The notes under the pieces were generated by a model. That model saw only the letters and a program-made list of their open reading frames with translations. It searched no databases and was not told where the DNA came from. The position numbers were made by a program, and so were the translations under genes. DNA of 64,000 nt, taken from the NCBI RefSeq assembly GCF_019059575.1, contig NW_024881980.1, positions 310,001 through 374,000 on the forward strand, given 5' to 3'. Shown one piece after another: positions 33,836 through 45,745 of the stretch; position 1 is the stretch's first letter; each line of letters opens with the position of its first letter. The DNA comes from Amphibalanus amphitrite. Taxonomy: Eukaryota; Arthropoda; Thecostraca; Balanomorpha; Balanidae.

Positions 33836-34560
33836 CTTTTGAGAGGCTTCTATCTCAGCAACCGCTGAACCGATTGGCCTGCGGTCTTTTTTGCTGGGTA
33901 GCCCCATCCCTTCTACCCCGTAATTGACTACTTTTGATACATCTCGGTGACCGTCGTGGCACGTGCCACGTGAAAAGTCAAGGGTGTTCAAGCTGTTTTG
34001 CAAAAGTAGTGATTTTGAGAGGCTCATATCTCAGCAGCCGCTTGGGCGATCGTCTTGCGGTATTTTTTGTAGGATAGATGCATCCTTCCTACCTAAGGTC
34101 GGGTACTCTTGATCTATGTGAGTGACCCCCATTGCACGTGCAAAATGCAAAAAGAAAAGGTGCCAAATTTGTTCCCATTTCAATAACTCGGTAATTACTG
34201 GGGCGATTTCGCTGAAACTTGGCATACAGGTAGGCACCCACAAGGCAATGCATTCCCATGTGTTGCGGTTAGGGTGCTACTGCACGTGCGCACGTGCAGG
34301 GGGCGCTTCCAGATCTCGAGAACGGCTGGGCTGATTGCGCTCAAATTTGGTACACGGCTGGGGACCGGTTAGCAGGGTGCCGTGCAAAAGTCAGTTTGGA
34401 CCCCGTTTGCACGTGCGCACGTGCAGAATGCCGCTTCCAGTTCTCAGGAACGGCTGGGCCGATTGCGTTCAAATTTGGCACACCGCTAGCGACCGGTTAG
34501 AAGGGTGCTTTGCACAAGCCCGTTGGAAGTACCCTCTCGCCTTTCCGCACGTGCAGGGCT
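33836..34560. repeat. Tandem diverged units with CACGTG palindromes
   Basis: Units share the phrase atctc..aaccgctgggccgatt followed by a caaatttggcac-like stretch. Starts are near 33836, 34010, 34175, 34305 and 34435; the last two are close copies about 130 bp apart. Between units lie gcacgtgcgcacgtgc (near 34277 and 34408) and ggcacgtgcc (near 33958). Related diverged copies occur at 7395-7600 and probably 45610-45745. No function inferred beyond repeat DNA. Confidence 0.7.
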
Positions 34561-36560
34561 CACTAGCTCGCTCGCTCGTTCTTCGCCCAAAAGGCGTTTT
34601 ACTGGTTTCTAAAAGCTACAAGCTGTATTTAGTTTTTTTTTCTCTCTCTCTACTATCAGGAGAGCGACTATGTTTCGCAATATTACTGACGCCACGGAAA
34701 GGAAAAGAGAAGTAAATGCCCCATCTTTTAATCATGCCTGGTAGTGGTAATGTTTCAGGGCTGAAAACATATTCCTATTACATTTCGCATAACTCATTTC
34801 TATGCTTATTTCTCAACGTTAATTTCATTCAACGTTGATTTCATATAATTTCCTAATGTGATTAAATTTGCATTTATTTCATCATCATTTCTTTCTGGGC
34901 AATAGCATGAGCTGCAATGAAATGCCACCGAGCAAGAAGAAAGAAAAAATGCATCCACTCAAAACCACAGATCATCTGCATGCGCCAACATCCCGCTCTC
35001 CAGTCTCTGCCCAACAAATCCAGCCTCTCCAGTCGTCGTACCCGGAAACAGCTCCAGCCGCGAAACCCGGCGTTGCTGGGTGCTCTTCGCTCTCCCTTTG
35101 GACGAATCGTCCACCCCATGGTGACTGTCCGACGCACGTGTCCACGGGGTTTCCAGATATGTTGCGTCAGGCTCCTCTTGCCTCCATCGCTGTCCGGCTA
35201 TGCCCGCTCCTCGAGGGGCACTCGAGACTCACGGCCCGCCGCCCAGGTGTCTCTCCCGCTGTCCGGGAACCGTGATTCATCACGGAGCAGAGACACGATT
35301 CGCTGAACGGGTATGGCAACCAGGAAGCGTGACAGATGGCATGTGTGGGATGTGATCCTCAGAATGCCACCTTGGCTGATTAACTGTTTTTAACGTATGG
35401 ACAGTTGTGGTACAAATATGAATTAGCAATCAAATTCAGGCTGAATCACTATTTTTACTGTACCTACTCAATTTTCCGATGTGTTTGTCTTCATTTGCAA
35501 TCAACTCATGGCAGCCATGCGTATCTTAATTACATTGATGTAACATAATGATGCGTGTCACCATTAATAGGCACTATTATTATGCGCTTCCTGGATGAGA
35601 TGCTTTTATTTATTTTTCAAACATGGCTATTCATTATCTAACCGGATTTCAGTTAATTGAGTTTGCTTATCAAGATCCAAATGGACCCGCTCATATTCGA
35701 TATTGATCGTCTTAAGCCGGGCGGTGCGCATCCCCGCACGCCCGCACACTCACGATTGTCCTTCTTCACATCACGTCTCACGAACAGCCGCTTTTGGTGG
35801 AATTAGGAATGCGATCTGGGACCAGGAAATGCGAATCAGCAAGGTCTATGTCTATGATTGGGTGGCATACATACCTATATCTACCAAAGATCGTCCATGA
35901 CCATGAGCGGCGGCACGATACCGCACGCGTGGTAAAATACGCACTCTTTTGCCGGGACTGAAAGCTGTAAAAGCATCGTCACTAGCCCTGAACGAAACCC
36001 ACCGAAACTATTTATGTATAACAGCATAGTCAGAATAGGGATCGCTTAGGCACAGGCTTAGCTCCGTGATCGAGCTGATTGAGAGTCTCATATTGATCCT
36101 TGCAGACCTTGCAAGCGAAAATGGGTGATGGTAGACAGCTCGATCTGAGACACTTGTCTCCGGCTGCCTATCTCACTAAAGGTCGACATTCGACATTCCT
36201 GCTGGGCGGCCGGAATCCGCCAATAGCAGGAATGTACAGGAATGTACACTTGCAGGAATGCAGTGCAATGAACGAGACTCACAGACCGCAGTCGAATGGT
36301 GCCAGCGTGGCGTGCGAGTATGCACTTCGTCTCAGCGAACCCACCTGCGCTTTAGGTCACTTAGCTTTGTCTGTGACGGTCAGCGTATGCATTTACACAG
36401 GACATACCGCTAATTGAGATTATATCACATTGCAGCAAGTCCGAGATTTTGACGTCATGATATTCAGCAGCGAACTTTGTCTTTGATGAAATAAAATGAA
36501 TATGGTAGGCATAAATAAAGAAGGGATAAAAACAATCAACTAAAAGACGAGCAGACTGTG
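34561..36560. other. Intergenic stretch with unassigned open frames
   Basis: 34868-35310 is GC-richer than its surroundings with two overlapping plus-strand frames of about 130 codons and one minus-strand frame. One reads as a basic, proline-rich sequence but no domain is recognisable. The rest, including 36181-36260 with repeated caggaatgtac, shows nothing I can name. Confidence 0.35.
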
Positions 36561-38078
36561 TACGTGGGGTGAATGAAAAGTTTTGAGCCTAACACAGTTA
36601 CAGGTGACGCAAGTTAATGAAAATTTGGTCACACATTTTGCCACTATTCTTAGGTGTGTACACCACGTTTTGAAGTCCTAGTCCTTTTCGTTCCGTTTTT
36701 AGAGCCCGTTAAAGTGAAGAAGATTCCGCGTTCGGTGAAAAGGGAGAAAATCGAGAACCGAGCTTTTGTAAAGTATTGCGATTTCAAAGCCATGCCTTCA
36801 TCTGAAATTAAAAAGGACCTGAAATTAAACTTATTGGTTGTGGCCCATCATATGGCACTGTTTAGGTTTGAGCTGCTAGTTTCAAGCAGGGCAGGAACAA
36901 CGTCCAAAATGAACAAATATCAAAAACGCCGTAGAATGTGACAAAATCGGAAAACATTGACCCTGCTCTAGGGGTGTGGATGCTGGATCAAAGACTGTGA
37001 CCTCATCAGATAGCGGTAAGAATGGACTTCTCCCAGGAGCAGGCTGGCGACATTCTTACTAATGGGTATGGCATGAAAAAGGTCTCTGCGTATTGGGCCT
37101 CTTGGCTTTTAGCTGCAGAGCACGACGAGAGATGTGCAATGACATTTGGCGCTAGTTGAAGCAGATTCTGAGAATTTAAAGTCACTTTTCGCCACCGCTG
37201 ATAAACTGCGGGTGTTTCACTTCAATCTAGCATTTGAAGAACAGTGAAGTCAGCGAAAGAATGTCTCTACTCTACAGGGGCGTAGCCAGGATTTCTTCCA
37301 GGAGGGGGCCAAACTTACCTACAGGGGCCCAAGGTAAACCCCCTCAAAATCCAAAAAGTCATCGGATTTCATCCACTATTTTTTGGAGGGGGCCCAAATA
37401 ATGTGCCCCTTACCGTACTTATGACACCGCGATGGGGCCCTTTTGGGCTCCAGGGGGGCCATGGCCCCTATGGCCCCTCCTTGGCTACGCCCCTGCTACT
37501 CTATTCTGAAAAATTAAATGCCACAGTCACAACAAGGAGGAAAGTGTTCCGTAATTGGGAAAATAAATGACATGTCTTGCAAGTGCACTCCTATTCTAAG
37601 GGTCTTACTGTAATGGGGCATTACTACTTACTAGGATGACCCACCGATACACCTTTGTTAGAAAATCAGAAAGATCAGAAGGGCAATGCTGACAAAATTG
37701 ATCGTGTTTCACCAGGACAATAAATCGGGGTATTTTTCACTGGTTGCAATGTAAACAATCAATTACGGAGCCTTCCAATGTATCTCAAATTGAATCTTTT
37801 AACTAGCATTGACATCCTTAGGGTGTCTTTTTCTTTCTAAACCTAAAGAAAAAACTGACTGGATGACGCTTCACAAAAAATAACGACGCCATTGACACCG
37901 CGAGCACTTACCCAAAATAGCGTGATTCAAGGCGCTTGAAAAGTGAAGAAAAAAGTGCTAGGACTTCACAATTTGGTGTCCACCCATATCAATAGTGGCA
38001 ACACACATGACCAAAGTTTCATTTATCTGCGTCACCTGTAACTATGTTAGGCTCAAAACTTTTCATTCACCCTACGTA
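36561..38078 (+). pseudogene. Dead mariner-like transposon
   Basis: TA dinucleotides bound inverted termini of about 130 bp. The outer part, gggtgaatgaaaagttttga, is shared by both ends (36568 on the plus strand, 38072 on the minus). Inside, plus-strand fragments resemble a Tc1/mariner transposase: an N-terminal helix-turn-helix-like stretch (IENRAFVKYCDF, frame at 36654-36941), then GMKKVSAYWASWLLAAEHDE near 37070, and a possible C-terminal remnant near 37930. Stops and frameshifts interrupt all of it, and a hAT MITE sits in the middle. Not expected to encode active enzyme. Confidence 0.8.
37267..37503. mobile_element. hAT-type MITE, 221 bp, 8-bp duplication
   Basis: Element 37275-37495 begins CAGGGGCGTAGCCAGG and ends CCTTGGCTACGCCCCTG. 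The flanking 8-mer ctactcta is exact on both sides (37267-37274, 37496-37503). Termini and 8-bp duplication are typical of hAT non-autonomous elements. It is younger than the mariner it interrupts. Confidence 0.92.
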
Positions 38079-38599
38079 GGTAGAGGTCCAAGCTGTTTGG
38101 GCCTTTTGGGCCTTACTTATTAGGTATAGTTGGTTGCTACCGAAGTTTCATAGCCACAAGGACAAAGCCACGCGGCTTTGAAATTGCTACTTACAGGTAG
38201 GTACAAGGCTAAACGTAAGCGAAAATGTGCCAACATATCTATAGTGCAACAAATAGCATATGTCCACCAGCACACAATGGTCAAACTGACGTTTAACCAA
38301 ACAAATTTGAGATTAGTCGTGTTTTGCAGCTTTCACTCATGCACATTTTTTTTCGCACGAGCTTCTACATTACTCTTCAGTGTGCAGTGATGCTATACAC
38401 ACTCGTCTAGTTTTGGTGATGTTTAAGCGATGCACATCACGCCAATTTTCATCATTTGCGTTCGTGCAGCCTATCGCAGCTTCGATTAACAGATACGCTC
38501 CCGTTTCCGACAAGCAAGGTTGAGCTTTGGAATGAACATAAAAAGGTTGCGTGACCACCAAACTCACCGTTCATTTGCTCCACACTCTTTCACCGATTA

Positions 38600-38830
38600 C
38601 GCTCTCTAAGGAATCCGATTGAACATAACAGACCGAACTATAATGATAAACTGTAACGAACTGTAACAGACCGAACCGTTTACGCTGCCTAGGGAATCCG
38701 ATTGAGCATAACAAACCGAACTGTAATGATAAATCTGTAACGAACTGTAACAGACCGAGCCGTTTACGCTCCCTGAGGAGTTCGATTGAACATAACAGAC
38801 CGCACTGTAACGAAGGGGCGTTACAGTGTC
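38600..38830. repeat. 83/84-bp tandem repeat, about 2.7 units
   Basis: gaatccgattgaacataac begins at 38611, 38694 and (as gagttcgattg) 38778, each followed by agaccgaactgtaatgataa-like sequence. Frames through it are repetitive and not considered genes. Confidence 0.85.
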
Positions 38831-40154
38831 TTCTATCTGATAAGACTGATATTGATATATGCATGGGTGTTCTTTACATTTTTTTGCAGTGTCTTGACCA
38901 CAAATTTGTCCTCTCGAGAGCGTTAGGTGAAAGGTGAAATACATCAATTGAAATGAATGATCGATAAAACATTCATTTTTTACACACAAAAAAAGAACTC
39001 AAACTGAAAGAGAAAATGCTCAGACAGAGGACGCAGCAGGTCCGCTTCCGTCATCCCTCGCGCAGCATTTGCATCTGCAGTTATATAACCAATAGCCATC
39101 CCTCAGTTCACCAGCCATCCCTCCTGCAAAAGGAAACGACCTGACCATCAACCCCCACCCCTCCCCGTTCCGCCATGGTGGCCATCCCACATTCAAGGCC
39201 ACCGCTCCCCACTGCAATCCATAGGAGGCTGTGAGGCGTGACGGGACGACCAGCGAGGCGCCCCAAGGAGTCCGATGACCGCGCGGTCGGCAGTGCATCA
39301 GTCACCACCCGCGCGCCGCGCACCGCGCCCCGCGCGCCGAGACGACGGCCGAAAAAGGACGGGGAATCCCCACCCTGGACCCGCAACATTAGCGGCGGGA
39401 TGGCTTGTGGGAGTCTGCAGGATGGGATGTCCCACAGGCACGTGCTGTGGTGATCTTTTTGCGCAGAGGGGAGCCGGCCCGGCTGGGGACTCTGCAGGGG
39501 AAGACAGCAGGTCGAATAGAGGGCAGACCGCATCGCAGTATGTTAATGAGACGCATCAGACACGTGAAGGTCACAGGATGGTTCATTTATTTCCAAGAAC
39601 AAATGGTAACTGTAGCTGCAGGGGCCCGAATAAATGGTAATGTAGTCTGGTGTGTTTTCATGACAACCCCCTCCGGTTATAAAATATAATGCACCTGCTG
39701 TGTTTGGGTGCATCTCACCTGTTCTGTAACCTTCATGCATGGCTGCGCACACATTCTTTCGCATAGTTAGATTGGCCATCAATGAATAACTTATGCCAAA
39801 ATGATCTGGAGAGGATGCCCTGCATGTTGTTCGATTAACACTTCACCCTGCGCGTAAGAAGTAAACGTAAAACTGCGCACCCATAGTGTGGCTAAACGCC
39901 AGATTAGCGCAGATTTATAAAAAAAACGACTGTCGTTATTTAAACTTTTTGGGACTCTAAATCGATCGTTTTTTCTCTGCTCAAAAATATGTCAATATCA
40001 CAGTATTTTTATTCAATTCCATCACTTTGTTGATGCTTCACTGATTAAGGTAAAGCTAAAAAGGGCACTGGGGGCACAATGCCGGCGCTAGAACAACAGC
40101 TTCCGTATTTTCTCTATTGACTAAGAATGGTGAGGCCATGTAACTGACCTGACC
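38831..40154. other. Intergenic; GC-rich island 39200-39540
   Basis: The GC-rich island gives overlapping open frames on both strands (up to 141 codons) with low-complexity Arg/Pro composition and no domain. The remainder is AT-rich. Confidence 0.4.
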
Positions 40155-41347
40155 TTAACCCGCGCCCTGCTGGGGGGGGGTGTTTGAACACCCCCCCTTG
40201 TGGTTTTTCGCGAATATCTCAAAAACGGCGGCGCGGAGCGCCGCCGTTTTTGGTACACCTTATCATACATCAATTCTACACATGTTGTGAAAATTTCAGA
40301 CCAAGGTCATTCAAGGTCAGGTCACCAGGTCACTTGAAGTGACCTCACCTCATAAAAAGTTTCAATGTCTGTCATAGCTACACCAAGTTACCGATCGCTT
40401 TGAAACTTTCAGCGATTGCTAAGAGCAATAGCATGTACAAAATGTATATCTCAGAATTTTGATATCGATGACCTAAGGTCAGGTCAATTTTGCGATCTCC
40501 CCATTACAAGTCAATGGGAGAAAATTGAAATGCGCCTCTTTTGGACGAAAGACATTATAAACACTCCCAAACACTGAATTACAAGTGGTTTAGACACACT
40601 GAACATGAAAATGGTGTCCGTGACCCCTGTTTATGCCCTGAGGCCATCTTAGGTCACGAATGGTATCTAACAGTTTTTCGCAAATAACTTTTGATAGAGG
40701 CATGCTAGAGCGATGAAAACGCCTTAGATGTGTTCAGCTCGACGATACGGATCGACTGATATGCAACATGACCCTTTCCGGTCAGGTCATGACCTTGACC
40801 TGAGGTCAAATTTTCAACTTGACCTTTCAAGGTCAAGTTATAGTTCATTCGATGCGTCTTGACGAGAGGAACACGATGCCGGTAAAAGTAAGCTCGTACA
40901 AGGCTTGGGTCAAAAGTTATTGCAGAAAAACTGTTTCCGAAAAAATCGGCTATTTTTGCAGTTTTTGCCCCCTGCAGGCAAAACCGTTGACGTTAGGTCA
41001 AATCTGAGAAAATTACTCAGAAAGGGCGTTAATAGGGCTATCGAATGCGCTTTTCCGCGGCGCTGTAGCTCTATTGGTTCCCGAGTTATGCGTTGGCTTC
41101 TTGGAAATTGTCGACATTCGACCTGGAAATCGGCGAAATTTTGCCTTCAATGACCTCTGGTGACCTGACCTTTGACCTGAACAAAAAATTGACCGAAGTG
41201 ATTTCCTCATTATTTTTGACGCTCTTTCGAACGCCGCTTTCCGCGTATCGCTACGTGGCCCAGGAGCCGAGTTAGAAGGGGGGGGGTGTTCAAACACCCC
41301 CCCAGCAGGGCGTGGAAATCCAGGACCCCCAGCCGGGCGCGGGTTAA
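40155..41347 (+). mobile_element. TTAA-bounded GGTCA-rich element, reference copy
   Basis: Intact TTAA at 40155-40158 and 41344-41347. Termini CCCGCGCCCTGCTGGGGG and the reverse complement of CCCGCGCCCGGCTGGGGG match at 17 of 18. Subterminal palindrome ggtgtttgaacacc at both ends. The interior contains a perfect GC hairpin and many AGGTCA/TGACCT motifs. 1193 bp, no ORF. Used here to orient other copies. Confidence 0.85.
40221..40251. repeat. Perfect 14-bp hairpin inside the element
   Basis: aaaaacggcggcgc, loop gga, then the exact complement. Equivalent but diverged GC palindromes of the ggcgcNNNgcgcc type occur at the matching position near 10199, 53950 and 55268, so the feature is conserved across copies. 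Confidence 0.85.
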
Positions 41348-41451
41348 GTGACTCCACCGTTGGCGCCAGCTCTTTATATTATATCGCTGGCGCGTTCCAA
41401 GCAATCGCAAAAAAACGTCAGGGGGCGGTGCACGCTCCCGGCCGGCGAGGC

Positions 41452-42290
41452 TTAACCCTCGCCGGCACAGTCCATTTTGCGTCCTTCGACGGCACAGGGG
41501 GGGGGGTACGACCCCCCCCTCGCGTTTGGCCCCTGATCGAGCTAGAGCTTCGCGAAAAAAAACGAGCGTGTTGCCTGTCACGAGAGGAAGCCGATGATAC
41601 CCAATTTTAAGATCCTAGGTCATCGGGTGACCTTCCAGGTCAGGTCAATGACCCGAAAATCGGGAAAATCGGGACCTGTTAGAAAGTCGTAAAGTGTGGC
41701 TGCTATGGGGTTTTCCGGGGTGCTGATCACGAACATCGTGTGAGTTTTGATCAGAGATGATGTCTTTAAGCATTTAGACCAGGTCGGGTCAGGTCAGGTC
41801 AGGTCAACTGGTAGGGGTCGTGACGGGTGTTCGTAATACGCGTCAACCGCCTCTGACAGCTTCGTAACATGTTACGAAGGCACCAAAACTACTTCGTAAA
41901 TGTTCAAATGGTTCCTAAATTCGAATTCAGCTAAAAAAACTAGCCTAAAAACATGTAAAACTCGAAAAAGTGAACCGAGGTCAACAAAGGTCAATGACCT
42001 GACCTGACCTTCAGGTGACCTTGACACCCATCCTAATGTATGGGAGCAACATCAAATCACATGTTTGAACGTTTGAAACCACGAAAAGCTTGCAAACGCG
42101 CGGCTAATGCGAGCCGACATACGCCGAATCGCGATTCCGGCCAAACATGGTCTCGGAAAACAGGTCACAGGTCAAAGGTCATTTAGGTCAGTGTCATGAA
42201 ATTTTCAGGGTAGGTGTAAATTTGATCAATGCGAGGGTACTGAAAGTTTCGTCGCGCTCGGCCGCTTTTTACGTGAGTTATTCGCGAATT
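41452..42290 (+). mobile_element. CCCTCGCC-family element, 3' truncated
   Basis: Starts TTAA-CCCTCGCCGGC and matches 2719-3604 from the tgatcgagctagagcttcgc segment to gcgagttattcg, where it stops. Just left of its TTAA is gccggcgagg, the reverse of its own terminus, so another family end abuts it at a shared TTAA. Confidence 0.7.
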
Positions 42291-42301
42291 GATAAACAAA
42301 T

Positions 42302-42740
42302 TGTAGCTATAGTTTTTTTCAAAAGGTGTTTGGCTCCAAGTATGTTTTTCAACTAAGCACGCGTTTTAGCCAGCGAAACGGGCAAAAACTGAGCCTGAGA
42401 AACTCGAAATGCTCGAACGTCGCCTTATTTTAACATGTGAATTTTTCCCGATAAATTCCATGGTTCTGCTTGGGTTCTGCGACAGCGAGCGTCATTTCAG
42501 CGAACGACATTTGAGCGAAACATTTTCAGCGATTATCAATCAGAATATCGATTATCAATCAAACATTTTCAGCGGTTGACTTTTTCAGCGATTGTCAAGT
42601 CGGCGAATTCAATCACAGCGACTATCAACTTTACCGAGGACCAGAATCAGCGAAACCAGATTGAGCGAACATATGGTGGTCAATGGGAGACCAATTGAGC
42701 GAATACAGTTACAGCGAAACCGAACGCGACGAAAGGCAAT
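42302..42740 (+). repeat. AGCGA array with terminal repeat, left copy
   Basis: Opens with a gctatagttttt...caaaaggtgtttggctccaa segment (36 bp), then from 42470 a dispersed array of agcga at irregular spacing, often tcagcgattatcaa or tgagcgaa. The mirror image is at 53106-53745. Confidence 0.75.
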
Positions 42741-44580
42741 CATTTGCTACTTTTAGAAATTCTTACGACTTGCTAATTTTTCACTTTGGGCATACAATTT
42801 GGATGAGTGTTTGTGATTAGGGGCTTAGAATGACATACATACATTAAGGACGAAAATGTTCGTATTTTTACCAAAATGCCAGCGTCTTTGGTATTTCTTC
42901 CGTCTGAGATGTGGTCAATAGTTTTAAGCAGCTGGACGAAATTCAGGAACAAAATAATCTGGAAATTGTTGCACCTCTTTACGCATCATTCGGAGACACA
43001 TCGGACGACCAACAAGGGGTGGGAGGGGAAGGAGGCGGGCAAAATTTGAATTGAAAATGTGGAAACGTGAGAGATAGGACGACACAAGAAATAACAAGGA
43101 CCAATAATAAACTCGAGGGATGGCGCCACAGGGGAATCCAGTCTACCTATGTTTCAGCGACCCCACTCAAATATCTGGAAATTCATACGGTGCTTTAGGC
43201 AAGAACAAATTTTACAACATGGGGAACTGATCCAATTTCAAGAGGGGGGAATTTCACGAAAAACAGCACTGACAACCAAAACGATTCTCTATTCCCTTTG
43301 ATCATGGTGTGTCATGCTCCTATAACTCTGCCGTTTTCCTGGCGGAATGCCCTTAAGAAACTCAAATGATTCCTCAAACGATTCCTTTTAAGCATATCAG
43401 GGGTTTTGGTCTAAAACAACACCCTGATCATTTTTTTTCGAACATACCCAAACTATACCCCTATTCTTTAAAGACCTCCCTTGAATTCTTCTAATATACC
43501 CTAGTGTACAGTCTCTGCCGCTACTGTCAGATACCGTACCTGTGCCGCTCGGCGCCTCCGGCGGTGACCGGTCAGCGGGCCGGGACTGGCCGGCCGGGCG
43601 GGCGGGGAGGACGGGCAGTCGCTCCCTGGACGTGTTGCTGACCACTAATACAGCACCAAACGCGGTGCCGTCTTCGCTGAGTGCGTGTGGGCGGTGCGAC
43701 GACATAACAGGCAGCATTAGTTTGTTTTGACGCGCGGTATGGGCAGCTATAACCAGTCGCGGCGCAAGTGCGTTTGAGCCAGGTGATTCGCAACCGCCAC
43801 CCAATCAGCATACTGCAATCCAGTGCCGGCAGTGACGTACATGACAAGTGATCAGACAGCTGGGCCGAAAGCGCGCCAATTTTCAAAGGGTTTGAGCGCG
43901 CCAGTTGAGTTTGAGCGTGCAGTGGAGAAGGACGGTTGTGCTCAGCGCGGGTGATAGCGGGTGTGTAGTGTGTGCATTGATCATTCGAGCAAAGGACGTC
44001 GTGGAGGACATCGAAAGCACAGCTGTGGAACCCAGAAAAGACGAAACCTGCACGACAACGACTTTTCGGCGTGCCGGAAACCGGAAAATTCACCCAAGAG
44101 ACCCTTGGTGGGCGTGTTTGCCCGCACCCGGTGTAGATCTGCATGACTATTTTACGGTCAGCGCCCGGACCCGAGCAGTGCGCAGTATCTGGTCCTATTA
44201 TCCCTTTTACAGGGTCCGGCATATAAGTTTTGTCTTGTAAAAATGTGTCGTGTAAGCTGCTAGGTGAAAGTCAGCAATTGTTACAGGGTATGCAGTGCTC
44301 TAATGACATCTCTTTGGTAATGAACAGTTATTTAACATACACGCCATTTTTGCGTAGCTGAAACCACCGTTGATTTTCGTGTTTTGTAACCGAAATAGAT
44401 ATTAAACAAGCGGCTGCGCCACTTGCTTCGCGGCGTAGCCAGAAAATGCGGCACCAGCCAATTTGCTTTCGAATGGTGTTTGATTTAAATTGATCTGTCG
44501 TCTGGAAGCAGAGACATGGACGGAAACGCGAAGAGGAAAATTTTGAAGATACCTAATCTGTGGGCTTATTTGGATGAAAT
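42741..44580. other. Mixed stretch between repeats
   Basis: 43370-43510 is the inverted counterpart of 51377-51510 (ttaagcatatcaggggtttt, gaattcttctaatataccct). 43540-44240 is GC-rich and carries a minus-strand frame of 216 codons that shows no domain and overlaps other open frames. One possible exon in it is listed separately. Confidence 0.4.
43540..43705 (-). CDS. Candidate first exon, unrecognised
   Basis: From ATG at 43705 (minus), 55 codons reading MSSHRPHALSEDGTAFG and on to SPPEAPSGT, then a GT donor (gtacgg) after cacag. GC-rich and Pro/Arg/Ser-rich, which could reflect composition rather than coding. No downstream exon is identifiable. Confidence 0.2.
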
Positions 44581-44699
44581 TTGGGTCATGCGGGGTCAAG
44601 TCAGGTCAAGTTGGCCATCCCCGGTCACACTGGGTCAGGCCAGGTCACCTTCGGTCAGGCCAGGTCGTATAGGTCACCACGTCACATTGGATCGGCCTG

Positions 44700-45070
44700 T
44701 ACCACACTTCTACTACTTCTACCCATACAACTACTCCTACCACTACCCCTACCACTACCCCTACCCCTACTCCTACCACTACCCCTACCACTACCCCTAC
44801 CACTACCACTACCACTACCACTGCCCCTACTACTACCCCTATCACTACCCCTACTACTACCCCTACCCCTATCCCTATCCCTACAACTACCACTACCACT
44901 ACCACTACCCCTACTACTACCCCTGCCACTGCTACAACCCCTACCACTGCCCCTACCACTACCCTACTACTACCCCTACCACTACCCCTACCACTACCCC
45001 TACTACTACCACTACCCCTACCGCTACTCCTACCAATACTACTACCACTACACTACCATCACTACCACTG
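44700..45070. repeat. CTACC/CTACCA microsatellite
   Basis: Long array of ctaccactacccctac-type units, about 370 bp, ending at catcactaccactggg. It is preceded by several GGTCA motifs (44590-44690). All large frames here are artefacts of the repeat. Confidence 0.95.
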
Positions 45071-45174
45071 GGTCATGTGAGGTTACAGATTATCATATAA
45101 ACTGATGAACTAAAAAAGTGTTCCTAGCCCTGCTCCTTCTCGTTGCATTCCATTGTTCTTAATCGTATTCGGTC

Positions 45175-45370
45175 GAAAATGGCGCCTTGTGACAAATGTG
45201 GCGCATTGCGGCAAACGCGGTGCATTTGTACCTGTCATTTTGTCATGCATCCTTCCACCGAATTGCACCTCTATCGGACCATATTTGACAAAGTTTTGCG
45301 GTTAGCGACAAAAATGGCGCCTTGTGACAAACATGGCGCATTGCGTCAAACGCGGTGCATTTGTGTAAGC
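45175..45370. repeat. 135-bp tandem duplication
   Basis: ggcgccttgtgacaaatgtg begins at 45181 and again (acatg variant) at 45316. The copies include gcggtgcatttgt. Confidence 0.85.
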
Positions 45371-45609
45371 GCATTGAAAACTGTCTTTTTTACCGAAATT
45401 CAACACCTTCATTCGCCTCTGTTTATCAAAATAAATAAGCTGCCAATCTGCAAATGAGAGGCACCCGCCGCCGATCGTCATGCATTTTATGGTCAAAGTC
45501 CATTGAACCCGGCTGCCGATGCCTTGAAGACCGAGCAAATTTGTTAGGAAATACGCACTTTTCCAGCGCTTGCCACGTGCGAACCATCCACCCCCCGAGA
45601 CCCGAAACA

Positions 45610-45745
45610 CGCCACTGCACGTGCGCGTGACGTCATCAACACGCTGCGAATATTTCAGCCCAATCGACCGCACGCATGTTTATTGATCCCACCCAGAAAT
45701 GACAAACAAGGCCTCTGATTGGCCGGTAATGGCTGACAGACGCAG
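45610..45745 (-). repeat. Dispersed repeat, inverted relative to 50700-50840
   Basis: The reverse complement (ggccaatcagaggccttgtt then tgtcatttctgggtggga) matches 50720-50780 closely and continues through accgcac and gacgtca. It also carries gcacgtgcgcgtgacgtca. Confidence 0.7.

Noticed and set aside
43572-44222. 216-codon minus-strand frame, the longest ATG-initiated one
   Set aside because: No recognisable domain, Cys/Arg/Pro-rich like a GC-rich non-coding stretch, and overlapped by plus-strand frames of over 100 codons.
44516-45105. Tyr/Pro/His-rich and Pro/Leu-rich frames of 174-194 codons
   Set aside because: Direct translation of the CTACC microsatellite in two frames.
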